From Deltaproteobacteria bacterium (GTDB lineage: Bacteria; Desulfobacterota; Binatia; Binatales; Binataceae): DNA of 8,658 bases. The stretch covers positions 3,023 through 11,680 of the forward strand of contig PMOH01000133.1 of assembly GCA_003161515.1 (NCBI GenBank), read 5' to 3'. A program made the translations under genes and the position numbers. The notes under the pieces are model-generated. The model made no database searches. It had not been told where the DNA came from and was given only the letters and a program-made list of their open reading frames with translations. Shown here one piece after another: positions 1-6,615 of the stretch (position 1 is its first letter; every line of letters begins with the position of its first letter).

Positions 1-614
1 CCGACCGTGATGATTTCGCACGCGATCAGGAAGTACCAACCTGCGACCCACGACAGGATCGAGTTGTACACCAGCTTCGGCACGCTCGCCGGCAGCAGCA
101 GGCGCTTGAACTTCAGCCACCCGCGTCCGCCGAACGACTCGATCGCGTCCTTCGAGTCCTCCGGGATCGTTTTGACCGCTTCGTAAACCCCCAGCGCCAT
201 GTTCCACGCCTGGCTAGTGAAAATCAGAAACACCGCGGCCATCTCGACGCCCAAGCGGCTGCCGTGTGCGAGCGCGACGAAGAAATAAACTGCGGCCGGG
301 AAAAACCCGACCACCGGCACCGACTGCGCGATGTCGATCGCGGGAATCAGAATTCGCTCGTAGAGTCCGCCACGCGCCGCCGCCATCCCGTAGATGATCG
401 AAAAAACCAGCGCGATGACGTACGCGGCGAGCATCCGGTAAAACGAACAAAACGCGTAGTATGGAAGATGTTGGATCGAGACGGGGACATTGTGCGGAAT
501 GAGATGTTGCGCGTGACTGCGGTATGCGAAGAACAGTGCGATGATCGCGGCGAGCGCGATGAACGAGAGCGAGCCGTTGATCAAGCGGCGCGTATTTATT
601 TCGAACTTGGGCAT
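1..614 (-). CDS. ABC-type anion (NitT/TauT-like) transporter permease, N-terminal part, cut by window edge
   Basis: The visible 204 residues form the first part of an inner-membrane permease that would pass an anion through an ATP-driven importer. Hydrophobic helices lie near residues 12-31, 60-78, 89-115 and 122-143. The motif SVPVVGFFPA (98-107) is followed by the cytoplasmic EAA-type loop at about 156-176 (D-A-I-E-S-F-G-G ... L-L-L-P), which contacts the ATPase. The stretch SWVAGWYFLIACEIIT (188-203) closely resembles the duplicated permease component COG4986, whose full length is about 550-580 residues with two permease halves, so roughly two thirds should lie outside the window. The ATG at 614 places the first helix right after a short basic N-terminus; an in-frame ATG at 641 is an alternative, and neither has a clear Shine-Dalgarno site. 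The substrate cannot be read from the sequence. It is transcribed divergently from the gene at 763. Confidence 0.85.
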   Translation of the reverse strand, partial: MPKFEINTRRLINGSLSFIALAAIIALFFAYRSHAQHLIPHNVPVSIQHLPYYAFCSFYRMLAAYVIALVFSIIYGMAAARGGLYERILIPAIDIAQSVPVVGFFPAAVYFFVALAHGSRLGVEMAAVFLIFTSQAWNMALGVYEAVKTIPEDSKDAIESFGGRGWLKFKRLLLPASVPKLVYNSILSWVAGWYFLIACEIITV

Positions 615-686
615 TGTCGCGTGACTCGAATCTTTCAGCATAGCTACGCAGGCGTTTTGCTCAAGCGCAAATCGCATTTCGGTCGG

Positions 687-715
687 ATTAATTTTGGGCG
701 CGCCGCCGTTGACAA
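687..715 (-). promoter_or_regulatory. Candidate sigma70-type promoter for the permease gene
   Basis: On the minus strand TTGTCA (710-715) and ATTAAT (687-692) are separated by exactly 17 bases, matching 5/6 and 4/6 consensus positions. Transcription would begin near 680, leaving a leader of about 65 bases before the ATG at 614. The same TTGACAA core also reads TTGACA on the plus strand (709-714), but no good -10 box follows at the right distance there. This is prediction by eye only. Confidence 0.35.
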
Positions 716-762
716 TGTGCGGCCCGGGCAATAGCGAAGGCGCAAGAGCCGGTAAAAAAGAA

Positions 763-2430
763 ATGGCGGGCGTAGAAAGAATTCCAGACGACGAGTGGCG
801 GCTCGACGAAGAACCGCTCGAGCGCCTCGAACCTGAGCCTCCAGCTACGGCGCCGACCGCCAAGCTCGCGTTCAACCTGAGCCACGCACGCTTGACGCGC
901 CCGGTTTACGTCGTCACCGCCGAGCATCTCGGATGGTACCTGGTCGCGAGCTATGCGCTGATCATGCGCACGATCGCTCTGGGAGCGCGTCCGCTCGATT
1001 TGCCACAGGCGCGCGACGCGATTGCGGCGTACCTGGTTGCACAGCATGGCCGCGCGGCGTTCGCATTGTCGGACGTCTCGTGGGTCACGATCCTCCAGGG
1101 CTCGATCTTCGCGTCGATCGGCGCGTCCGATGCGACCTCGCGAATCGTCGTGACGCTATGCGCATTACTGATGATCGCAGTTGCGTTCGCGCTGCGTCCG
1201 GTGCTGGGACGCGCAGGAGCGCTCGCCTTCGCCGCATTGATCGCGACGTCGCCGAGCGTGGGATATTTTTCTGGCGCCGGTTCGACCGCGATCGCGTCGT
1301 TGGCGTTCATGATGGTCGCGATCGCGGTTGTTGAGAGCATGCGCCGTCGCCCGACCGTGATTCGCGCCGCAGGGCTGGGCATCGCGATCGCACTGTGGCT
1401 CAGCGCGGATTCGATCGGCTACGTGTCAGCCGCGGCGATCGCCGTATCGCTGATTTGCGTCGGTGTCGCCAACTTGGTGCGAAGCAATCATCGGCGCCTG
1501 CGCATCCGCGTATGGTGGGTCCGGCGCCGCGTGCTCGTCATCGTATGCGCGATCATCGCGATCGGTTCGTGGCTCGTCCTGATCACCGCATTTTTCCACC
1601 GGCCCCTCGTAACCTCGGTCGAGTACAATCTGAATGCCGCATTTGCGCCGCCAATGGTCGCCTGGCAGCACGCGTTGCACAGAATAATTCCGGTTCTCGC
1701 GTTCTACGAATTTATCGTCGTCGCGCTCGCGATCGTCGGCGCTATCGCGATCGTCTCGCGCAGTATCGGCGACCGCTTTGCCGCGTGGTCAATCGTGTGG
1801 GCAATCGTCAGCCTCGCGATCTTTGGCTCAGTAAGTGCGAATCGGCCGGACGCAGTCGTAGCGATAGTTCTGCCGCTAGCCCTGGTCGGTGCGTACGCAG
1901 TCGATTGGATCCATGGGACCGAGCGATGGAGCTCGATTCGCTATGTGATCGCCGCGGCGCTCGCGCTCACGCTCTACGTTCAGATCGCCACCAATTTTGT
2001 TTTTCCAGTACCCGACCCAAGTGAAGCGGCATGGCGACGGCACGCGCTGCTGTTCTGGTCCGTCCCGACGACCACGGCTCGGACCGTGAAGGAATGTGAA
2101 CGTGCCCGCAACGCGGTTCCCCCCGATGCGACCGCATTCATCGACGATGATGCGCCGCAGGCGCAATGGTACCTGCGCGATCTCACTCAGACCGCGTCAC
2201 CCGACGACGCGAACATCGTCGTGAAGATCGACCCGCCGGAAAACGGCGCGCTCGCGGGCAATCCTGACGTTCCGCAGTTCGGCTTCGAACAATGGTGGAC
2301 GCCCGATTTCAGATCTTTGACGATCAGCAGCGCGCTCAAATATTTTTTCACCCAACGCGCCTGGAGCGAGGTCGAAATCCGCGACCTGGAAATCAAGGTC
2401 TCGAAACCCAATAAGGAACCTAACCCCTAA
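763..2430 (+). CDS. Multi-pass membrane glycosyltransferase-like protein, TIGR03663/Agl23-related (GT-C fold)
   Basis: The 555-residue product has a charged, proline-rich cytoplasmic N-terminus (1-45), about ten to eleven hydrophobic helices (roughly 50-70, 105-122, 127-144, 150-166, 173-191, 203-232, 256-278, 308-332, 339-356, 364-382, 393-412) and a soluble C-terminal domain. Family-like signatures are GASDATSRI (120-128), ANRPDAVVAIVLPLAL before a late helix (359-374), AQWYLRDL (467-474) and a final stretch ending in short strands. TIGR03663 proteins are GT-C type enzymes thought to use lipid-linked sugars, sometimes called Agl23-like flippase-associated proteins. The first external loop reads RPLDLPQARDA (76-86), where relatives usually carry an acidic D-E pair, so catalysis is doubtful. 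The ATG at 763 follows a purine-rich run; an in-frame ATG at 715 and a TTG at 694 would only add an unconserved leader. The stop codon and last residues (EPNP) come from the downstream repeat. Family call moderate; substrate unknown. Confidence 0.75.
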   Translation: MAGVERIPDDEWRLDEEPLERLEPEPPATAPTAKLAFNLSHARLTRPVYVVTAEHLGWYLVASYALIMRTIALGARPLDLPQARDAIAAYLVAQHGRAAFALSDVSWVTILQGSIFASIGASDATSRIVVTLCALLMIAVAFALRPVLGRAGALAFAALIATSPSVGYFSGAGSTAIASLAFMMVAIAVVESMRRRPTVIRAAGLGIAIALWLSADSIGYVSAAAIAVSLICVGVANLVRSNHRRLRIRVWWVRRRVLVIVCAIIAIGSWLVLITAFFHRPLVTSVEYNLNAAFAPPMVAWQHALHRIIPVLAFYEFIVVALAIVGAIAIVSRSIGDRFAAWSIVWAIVSLAIFGSVSANRPDAVVAIVLPLALVGAYAVDWIHGTERWSSIRYVIAAALALTLYVQIATNFVFPVPDPSEAAWRRHALLFWSVPTTTARTVKECERARNAVPPDATAFIDDDAPQAQWYLRDLTQTASPDDANIVVKIDPPENGALAGNPDVPQFGFEQWWTPDFRSLTISSALKYFFTQRAWSEVEIRDLEIKVSKPNKEPNP

Positions 2431-2550
2431 CCCTTCCCCAAGGGGAAGGGGAACAAGATTTAGAGTTCCCTTCCCACTTCTTTTGATCTGGTTCCCCTTC
2501 CCGCTCGGGAAGGGGTTAGGGGTTAGGTTGCCTGCAGGGGTTAGGTTGCC
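2417..2550. repeat. Palindromic interspersed repeat (CTAACCC/CCTTCCC type) overlapping a stop codon
   Basis: The outer arms (2417-2439 and 2508-2529) are near-perfect inverted copies containing AACCTAACCCCTAACCC and its complement. Inside are two tight hairpins. CCCTTCCCC/GGGGAAGGG with an AA loop spans 2431-2450. CCCCTTCCCG/CGGGAAGGGG with a CT loop spans 2494-2515. GGTTAGGTTGCC is then repeated directly at 2521-2532 and 2539-2550. Similar intergenic repeats, which give spurious peptides such as LTPNPFPSGKG, are widespread in environmental genomes. No T-tract follows, so a terminator role is not shown, although the stems could stabilise the 3' end of the glycosyltransferase transcript. The rest of the gap (2551-2647) shows nothing clear. 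Confidence 0.85.
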
Positions 2551-2658
2551 AGCCGACCACTGCTTTGCGATAAACTGCTGCAAACCGCGCATCGCGCAAC
2601 TATTTTCCGTTTCCGTTGCCCGCGCGTACTCGTATCCCGTCCAACTCAAGGAGCATCG

Positions 2659-3321
2659 ATGGACCAAGTCGTCAAATTCCTGCAACCCTACCAACTGCAT
2701 CCAGTCGTCGATCACTTCTCGATCGCGCTGCTCTTCGTCGCCGTTCTGATCGATCTCGTCGCGAGCATGTCCCCGACCCGCATCTGGCTGCGTTACACAG
2801 CGCTGCTGTTGATGATCCTCGGTGCGATCGCCGCCGGAGGTTCGTTTTTCACCGGTGGCATGGAGGGCGACCGCATCTGGAACGCGCTGGGCGCACCCGC
2901 CAAGGAAGTCCTGAAGAGGCACGATGACCTCGGCATGTACCTCGCGGTCACCTTCGGAGTCCTCGCCGTGTGGCGAATCATGATTCAGGGCTTCGGCTTC
3001 ATGGCCGGGTCGCGCGCGATTTATCTAATCGTCGCCGTCCTGGCGATAGTGGCGCTAGGTTACCAGGGGCATCTCGGCGGCGTGCTCGTGTACGACTACG
3101 GCGCAGGCACGGCCCTGATGGCGTCCGCTCCGGTCCCGTCGGAAGGCGCAAGCCCGGCGTCCGAGGCGAGCCCCGCAGGCCCGATTCCGACAGTGAGCGT
3201 CCCGACTCCAATCGCGACAGCCATCCCGATGGTAACAATCGCGCCTCCGGCGGCAAGTCCAGCGAGCATTCCGACCCCCGCTCCTACAGTTCAACCGTCC
3301 GCCGCTGCGACCACCATGTAA
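2659..3321 (+). CDS. DUF2231 family membrane protein with Pro/Ala/Thr-rich tail
   Basis: The protein has 220 residues. Residues 10-150 form a four-helix membrane domain (about 17-34, 46-65, 92-110, 119-135) typical of DUF2231. Histidines sit at the positions expected of that family: LHPVVDHF (H14, H19), KRHDDLG (H88) and YQGHLGG (H138), followed by VYDYGAG. These histidines have led to suggestions of heme or metal binding in the family, but no function is established. Residues 155-220 are a low-complexity tail of Pro, Ala, Ser and Thr, probably disordered and outside the membrane. The start is well supported by AAGGAG at 2648-2653, five bases before the ATG. The monooxygenase gene begins 77 bases downstream on the same strand and might be co-transcribed, although it has its own strong ribosome binding site. 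Confidence 0.85.
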   Translation: MDQVVKFLQPYQLHPVVDHFSIALLFVAVLIDLVASMSPTRIWLRYTALLLMILGAIAAGGSFFTGGMEGDRIWNALGAPAKEVLKRHDDLGMYLAVTFGVLAVWRIMIQGFGFMAGSRAIYLIVAVLAIVALGYQGHLGGVLVYDYGAGTALMASAPVPSEGASPASEASPAGPIPTVSVPTPIATAIPMVTIAPPAASPASIPTPAPTVQPSAAATTM

Positions 3322-3398
3322 TGCAATTGAACAATAATCGGTGACAGGTTTGCGCGCCTTCATTCTTTGCGCGTACCCTTTTCCCAACAAGGAGAGTT

Positions 3399-4565
3399 AT
3401 GACCCAGCGTCTCGGTTTTGGCGTGTTTCTCGCGCCGCATCATCCTATCGGCGAGCATCCCACGCTCCAGTTTCAGCGCGATCTCGAGCTCGCGACGTGG
3501 CTCGACGAACTGCACTACGACGAGTTCTGGGTCGGCGAGCATCATTCCGCCGGATGGGAAACGATTGCGTCGCCGGAAATGTTCCTGGTCGCCGCGGCTG
3601 AGCGCACCAAGCGCATCAAGCTCGGCACCGGCGTCGTCTCGATCCCGTACCATCATCCGTTTAACGTCGCGCAGCGCATCGTGATGCTCGATCATCTGAG
3701 CCACGGCCGCGCGATGCTTGGCATCGGCCCCGGCGCGCTGCCGTCCGACGCGGTCATGCTCGGGATCGATCCGATGACGCAGCGCGACCGGATGGACGAG
3801 GGCCTCGGCGTAATCCTTCGCCTGCTCACCCAGGACGAGCCGTTCAGCTACAAGGGCTCGTGGTTCGAGCTCAACAACGCCGCGCTACAGATTCGTCCGC
3901 TGCAGGAAAAAATTCCAATCGCAGTCGCATCGACGATCTCGCCGTCCGGGATGAAGACCGCCGGCAAATACGGTGCGGGCGTGCTGTCGGTCGCGTCGTA
4001 CTCGGAAGAAGGCTTGATGGCGCTGCCGACGCAATGGAACTTCGGCGAGACCTCGGCCAAGGAATTCGGCAATACGATCGATCGCGCGAACTGGCGAATC
4101 GTGATGCCGTTTCATCTGGCGGAATCCAAAGAGCAGGCGATGCGCGAAGTCGCGGCCGGGCTCCAGAAGTGGCAGAACGAATACATCGTCGGGATTCTCG
4201 GCACGCCGAATCGTCCGACCTTCCCCGACGGCTACGAGGCGGCGAAGCGGATGAGTGAATATGGCGGCGCCATCTTCGGCACGCCCGAAGACGCACTCGA
4301 ACGAATCGCGCGACTGCAAAAACTCTCAGGCGGCTTCGGCACGATACTAAGTTTCGCGCACGACTGGGCAACGCGCCCGCAAATGATGCGCAGCTACGAA
4401 CTACTCGCCCGCTACGTCATGCCGCGATGCCAGGGCCTGATCAAACCGATCGAAGCATCAGCCGCGCGGGTAACCGCGAACAAGCAAGAGCTGATGGAAA
4501 AAGCCGGCGGCGCAATCCTGAAAGCAATCCGCGACTACAACGCGGTGCATCCAAGACAAAAGTAG
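3399..4565 (+). CDS. LLM-class flavin-dependent monooxygenase (bacterial luciferase-like)
   Basis: This 388-residue protein is a TIM-barrel flavin oxidoreductase of the bacterial luciferase superfamily, expected to use reduced FMN and oxygen on an unidentified substrate in the cytoplasm. Diagnostic segments are YDEFWVGEHHSAGW (40-53), RIKLGTGVVSIPYHHP (72-87), LDHLSHGRAMLGIGPGALPSD (97-117) and the helix after MTQRDRMDEGL (126-136). The last two form the usual flavin phosphate-binding region. Length and motif order match the subgroup often annotated as limonene 1,2-monooxygenase-like, but that name should not be taken as evidence of substrate. The C-terminal extension after about 340 is helical. 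A reductase supplying FMNH2 is not visible nearby. AAGGAG at 3389-3394 lies four bases before the ATG, so the start is firm. The stop codon lies within the first bases of repeat module A. Confidence 0.93.
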   Translation: MTQRLGFGVFLAPHHPIGEHPTLQFQRDLELATWLDELHYDEFWVGEHHSAGWETIASPEMFLVAAAERTKRIKLGTGVVSIPYHHPFNVAQRIVMLDHLSHGRAMLGIGPGALPSDAVMLGIDPMTQRDRMDEGLGVILRLLTQDEPFSYKGSWFELNNAALQIRPLQEKIPIAVASTISPSGMKTAGKYGAGVLSVASYSEEGLMALPTQWNFGETSAKEFGNTIDRANWRIVMPFHLAESKEQAMREVAAGLQKWQNEYIVGILGTPNRPTFPDGYEAAKRMSEYGGAIFGTPEDALERIARLQKLSGGFGTILSFAHDWATRPQMMRSYELLARYVMPRCQGLIKPIEASAARVTANKQELMEKAGGAILKAIRDYNAVHPRQK

Positions 4566-4610
4566 GGAGGGCGGAACTTAATCAAATGTGAAACCCGCGA
4601 TGGGTTTCAC
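4561..4610 (+). repeat. Repeat module A, left copy (hairpin element)
   Basis: The module begins with AGTAGGGAGG, whose TAG is the stop codon of the monooxygenase gene. It continues with ACTTAATCAAATG and ends in a perfect hairpin: GTGAAACCC (4588-4596), loop GCGAT, GGGTTTCAC (4602-4610). The inverted right copy is at 6616-6667. Over the 35 bases from 4576 to 4610 the two copies agree at 32. Confidence 0.85.
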
Positions 4611-4618
4611 GATTAATC

Positions 4619-4647
4619 CCGGGTGCAGGGGTCACCCCTGCACCCGG
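4619..4647. repeat. Repeat module B, left copy (perfect 14-bp-arm palindrome)
   Basis: CCGGGTGCAGGGGT (4619-4632) pairs completely with ACCCCTGCACCCGG (4634-4647) around a single C. No T-tract follows directly. A decayed relative with the same GGGTGCAGGG and CACCCCTGC blocks is at 6583-6606. Confidence 0.8.
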
Positions 4648-4663
4648 TGAAAAGAAAAGATGC

Positions 4664-4691
4664 GGGACTTCGTCCCTGTTAGAACTTTTTT
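4664..4691 (+). terminator. Weak candidate terminator downstream of the monooxygenase gene
   Basis: GGGAC (4664-4668) and GTCCC (4672-4676) form a short five-pair stem with a TTC loop. Six T residues come only nine bases later (4686-4691), so the geometry is poor for a classical intrinsic terminator. It lies in the segment between modules B and C, where the right arm carries a different hairpin. Confidence 0.25.
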
Positions 4692-4716
4692 GTGTGGGTC
4701 CTGAGCGAAGCGAAGG

Positions 4717-4779
4717 TTACCTCGCCCGTTACTTTACGGGAGAGGAGGCCGGCGGGCGCAGCCGCCGGTAGGTGAGGGT
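4717..4779 (+). repeat. Repeat module C, left copy (multi-stem element, 63 bases)
   Basis: The module starts TTACCTCGCCCG and ends GTAGGTGAGGGT. It can fold into an outer stem, CCTCGCC (4720-4726) with GGTGAGG (4771-4777), including one G-T wobble. A small hairpin CCCGT/ACGGG (4725-4729, 4736-4740) overlaps the end of the outer stem. A strong hairpin CCGGCGG/CCGCCGG lies at 4749-4755 and 4762-4768. An inverted copy at 6442-6505 differs by one substitution and one single-base gap. Confidence 0.9.
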
Positions 4780-4830
4780 GCTGCGATTCAACCTGCACGT
4801 GTAGAACATCACAGCTTTGGAGGTAGGCAA

Positions 4831-5205
4831 ATGGTCAAATTCGATCACATGAACCTTCCCGTCACCAACTACCAGGCCTCGCGCGATTGGTACGTGCGCA
4901 ACTTCGGCTTCAAAATCGAATTCGAAGTCCCGGATCGCAAAACCTCCGCAATCCAGGACGACGCCGGCTTCACGATCTTCCTCTACGAGCAAGCCGCGCA
5001 ACTATCCGGCGCAAAATGCTCTCTCACCCTGCAAGTCGATGACGTCGATTCGAAATACAAAGAGCTACAATCGAAGGGCGTCGCCTTTACGAATCCACCC
5101 GGCAAATACTTCTGGGGCTACGGTGCCGAACTCCGCGACCCCGACGGCTACCAGCTGTTACTGTGGGACGAAGTTACGATGAAAGAAAAAGGCGGCTCGA
5201 AATAA
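4831..5205 (+). CDS. VOC superfamily protein (glyoxalase/bleomycin resistance/dioxygenase fold)
   Basis: The 124-residue product has one complete pair of beta-alpha-beta-beta-beta modules, typical of stand-alone vicinal oxygen chelate proteins, which usually act as metal-dependent dimers. Visible landmarks are FDHMNLPVTNYQASRDWYVRN (4-24), with H6 at a usual metal-ligand position, LTLQVDDVDSKYKELQSKG (65-83), and GYGAELRDPDGYQLLLWDE (96-114), with the conserved DPDG turn and E100. At the start of the second module, where many relatives have His or Glu, this protein has Gln68, so one ligand may differ. The exact substrate cannot be deduced; glyoxalase, thiol transferase and resistance roles all occur in the family. 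GGAGG at 4819-4823, seven bases before the ATG, fixes the start. The gene sits inside the segment bounded by the inverted repeat arms. Confidence 0.9.
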   Translation: MVKFDHMNLPVTNYQASRDWYVRNFGFKIEFEVPDRKTSAIQDDAGFTIFLYEQAAQLSGAKCSLTLQVDDVDSKYKELQSKGVAFTNPPGKYFWGYGAELRDPDGYQLLLWDEVTMKEKGGSK

Positions 5206-5326
5206 ACTGCACGTTTGCGTAAAAATGCAGCGCTAGGTAAGAACTCGGCAGCGGCGCGTACTAGCTCAAGGCTGGTGCTTCGAGTCGCCATGAATCTCGA
5301 AACGCCACTTCAGCATCGGACTATCT

Positions 5327-5332
5327 TATAAT
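5327..5332 (+). promoter_or_regulatory. Possible -10 box upstream of the DUF4238 gene
   Basis: A perfect TATAAT lies in an AT-richer patch about 79 bases before the start codon at 5411. No convincing -35 hexamer lies 16-18 bases upstream (the bases there read GCCACT), so promoter activity would depend on another feature or this is chance. The 205 bases between the VOC and DUF4238 genes hold nothing else clear and suggest separate transcription. Confidence 0.25.
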
Positions 5333-5410
5333 TGATCGGTTATACCCCTGTCGCTTTCTTGGATGTTGACGAGTGGTGTATGATTGCTCGCAGCGGTTGT
5401 GGTGGGTGCG

Positions 5411-6349
5411 ATGAGCGGACCAAAGGGACAGCATTTCCTTCCGAGGCGGGCGTATCTGCACTTTTTCTGTCGGCCGACCGAACGCGGAAAGATTTATTTA
5501 TATCAGCGTGGCCAGAAACCCCTTCTCACTAGTATCGCCAACGTGGGAAAGGAGGGGCACCTCTATTCCTTTAAGGATACTTCCGGCCAGCTCAACACTC
5601 AGATCGAAACTGAAGTGTTCGCGGCTATAGATGGCTACATCCTTCCCATTATGGAGAAGCTGAATAGTGCGGAATTAGCTGTGCGACTCGATCGCACGGA
5701 AGCGGAAACGCTGATCGTGTTTCTGGCGTTCCAATTGGTTCGGACCCCAGCGTTTCGAGACGATCTTTACCGGTTCGATGCCGATATGGCAGCTAAAGTT
5801 CGAACGTGCGTAAAGCTCGAAGAAATGAAAGAAGTCATAAAACGCGAAATCGGCGTGACGCCTCCCGACGACGAGGTCTTAGCCTTCTGGGAGAGCGCAA
5901 GCCAGCGAATCGTTGAACAGTTATCGGCCAAAGATTACTGGCTCCGGAATATCCGCCGGTACGCGCGCCGCTTCGTAGATGCGATAGGTCTTAAGATTCC
6001 AGCATTACTCCGGTCGGAATGCGAACATTTCGTTACGTCCGACTACCCAGTCGTTATCAATCATGGATTAGGGTTGGGAGATTCGGATCTCTATTTTCCT
6101 GTGGGGTCGCACACCGCCCTGTACTTTCGGGCGAGACCGGAACGAGAAATGGGACCCGGGATCGATATTCCGCTCATTCGAGTCGGAGGTGAGGAGACAC
6201 GCATGATGAACAAACGCGCCATTCTGTCGGCCGAAAGGTACATCTATGCTGCGGTCGAACGAGATGGCGTACGCCGGCTCTTTGACAAATCCAAGCCGCC
6301 TCAGCGAATGAAGGCACCTCCTGTATCTGAAATTCTAGCGATCAATTAG
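5411..6349 (+). CDS. DUF4238 domain-containing protein, unknown function
   Basis: This is a soluble protein of 312 residues with the pattern of DUF4238. It has an N-terminal HFLPRRAYLHFF (8-19), then IYLYQRGQ and a SIANVGKEGHLYSF segment (41-54). A helical middle contains LAFQLVRTPAFRDD (105-118). The family hallmark VTSDYPVV (208-215) is followed by DLYFPVGSHTALYFR (226-240) and by MMNKRAILSAERYIYA near the C-terminus (265-280). The biochemical role of this family is not established to my knowledge. The length is normal, and the ATG at 5411 begins MSGPKGQHFLP as is usual for the family; a TTG at 5384 would add nine residues. The ribosome binding site is weak. Base composition is visibly less GC-rich than the flanking genes, with many AAA, GAA, ATA and TTA codons, suggesting more recent acquisition. 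Confidence 0.8.
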   Translation: MSGPKGQHFLPRRAYLHFFCRPTERGKIYLYQRGQKPLLTSIANVGKEGHLYSFKDTSGQLNTQIETEVFAAIDGYILPIMEKLNSAELAVRLDRTEAETLIVFLAFQLVRTPAFRDDLYRFDADMAAKVRTCVKLEEMKEVIKREIGVTPPDDEVLAFWESASQRIVEQLSAKDYWLRNIRRYARRFVDAIGLKIPALLRSECEHFVTSDYPVVINHGLGLGDSDLYFPVGSHTALYFRARPEREMGPGIDIPLIRVGGEETRMMNKRAILSAERYIYAAVERDGVRRLFDKSKPPQRMKAPPVSEILAIN

Positions 6350-6441
6350 GCTGGGGTACTTCAGTCGGATGTTCGCATAGTCGCCTCACGCTGAGTAACG
6401 CTGGTGCGGCGACATAGTACGCCTGCAGCTTGAAGTCCGGA

Positions 6442-6505
6442 ACCCTCACCTACCGGCGGCTGCGCCCGCCGGCCTCCTCTCCCGTAAAAATAACGGGCGA
6501 GGTAA
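6442..6505 (-). repeat. Repeat module C, right copy (inverted, 64 bases)
   Basis: This is the reverse complement of 4717-4779 apart from one substitution and one extra base. Both differences lie in the loop of the CCCGT/ACGGG hairpin, so all predicted stems are unchanged. Its orientation is opposite to the left copy. Confidence 0.92.
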
Positions 6506-6548
6506 ATTCCCGGCGTGCCCAGCGTCACTCTTCCAAAGGAACCTGAGA

Positions 6549-6574
6549 GCAAAATGGCGTCCTCGCCATTTTGC
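6549..6574. repeat. Hairpin with perfect 11-bp arms in the right repeat arm
   Basis: GCAAAATGGCG (6549-6559) and CGCCATTTTGC (6564-6574) pair fully around TCCT. It occupies the same relative place (between modules B and C) as the unrelated short hairpin at 4664-4676 in the left arm, so this slot seems exchangeable. It has no following T-tract on either strand that would make it a standard terminator. Confidence 0.75.
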
Positions 6575-6582
6575 GATTAGTA

Positions 6583-6606
6583 CCGGGTGCAGGGCTCACC
6601 CCTGCC
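6583..6606. repeat. Repeat module B, right copy (partly decayed palindrome)
   Basis: CCGGGTGCAGGG and CACCCCTGCC correspond to the two halves of the palindrome at 4619-4647. The symmetry here is broken by changes in the centre and at the outer end of one arm, leaving roughly a six-pair stem. Confidence 0.7.
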
Positions 6607-6615
6607 GAAGGAGGT

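Noticed and set aside
1200..1800. Frequent GCGATCGC-like octamers resembling the cyanobacterial HIP1 repeat
   Set aside because: They fall in Ala/Ile-rich coding helices written with GCG and ATC codons, and many are partial matches; codon bias explains them.
2197..2922. A 241-residue open frame on the minus strand
   Set aside because: It runs through the interspersed palindrome (giving the well-known spurious LTPNPFPSGKG-type peptide) and is antisense to two better supported genes.
4561..4830. Palindromic repeats considered as a CRISPR array or tRNA/rRNA remnant
   Set aside because: There are no regularly spaced direct repeats with unique spacers and no tRNA cloverleaf with conserved loops; modules differ from one another.
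4729..5001. A 90-residue minus-strand frame over the VOC gene start
   Set aside because: Its C-terminus is translated from repeat module C and the rest is antisense to the VOC gene.
4793..5214. CTGCACGT present on both sides of the VOC gene (4793-4800 and 5207-5214)
   Set aside because: Only eight bases match and the surrounding sequence diverges, so chance is the simplest explanation.
6361..6552. A 63-residue minus-strand frame in the right repeat arm
   Set aside because: It is formed mainly by module C and its surroundings, has no ribosome binding site and no recognisable family.
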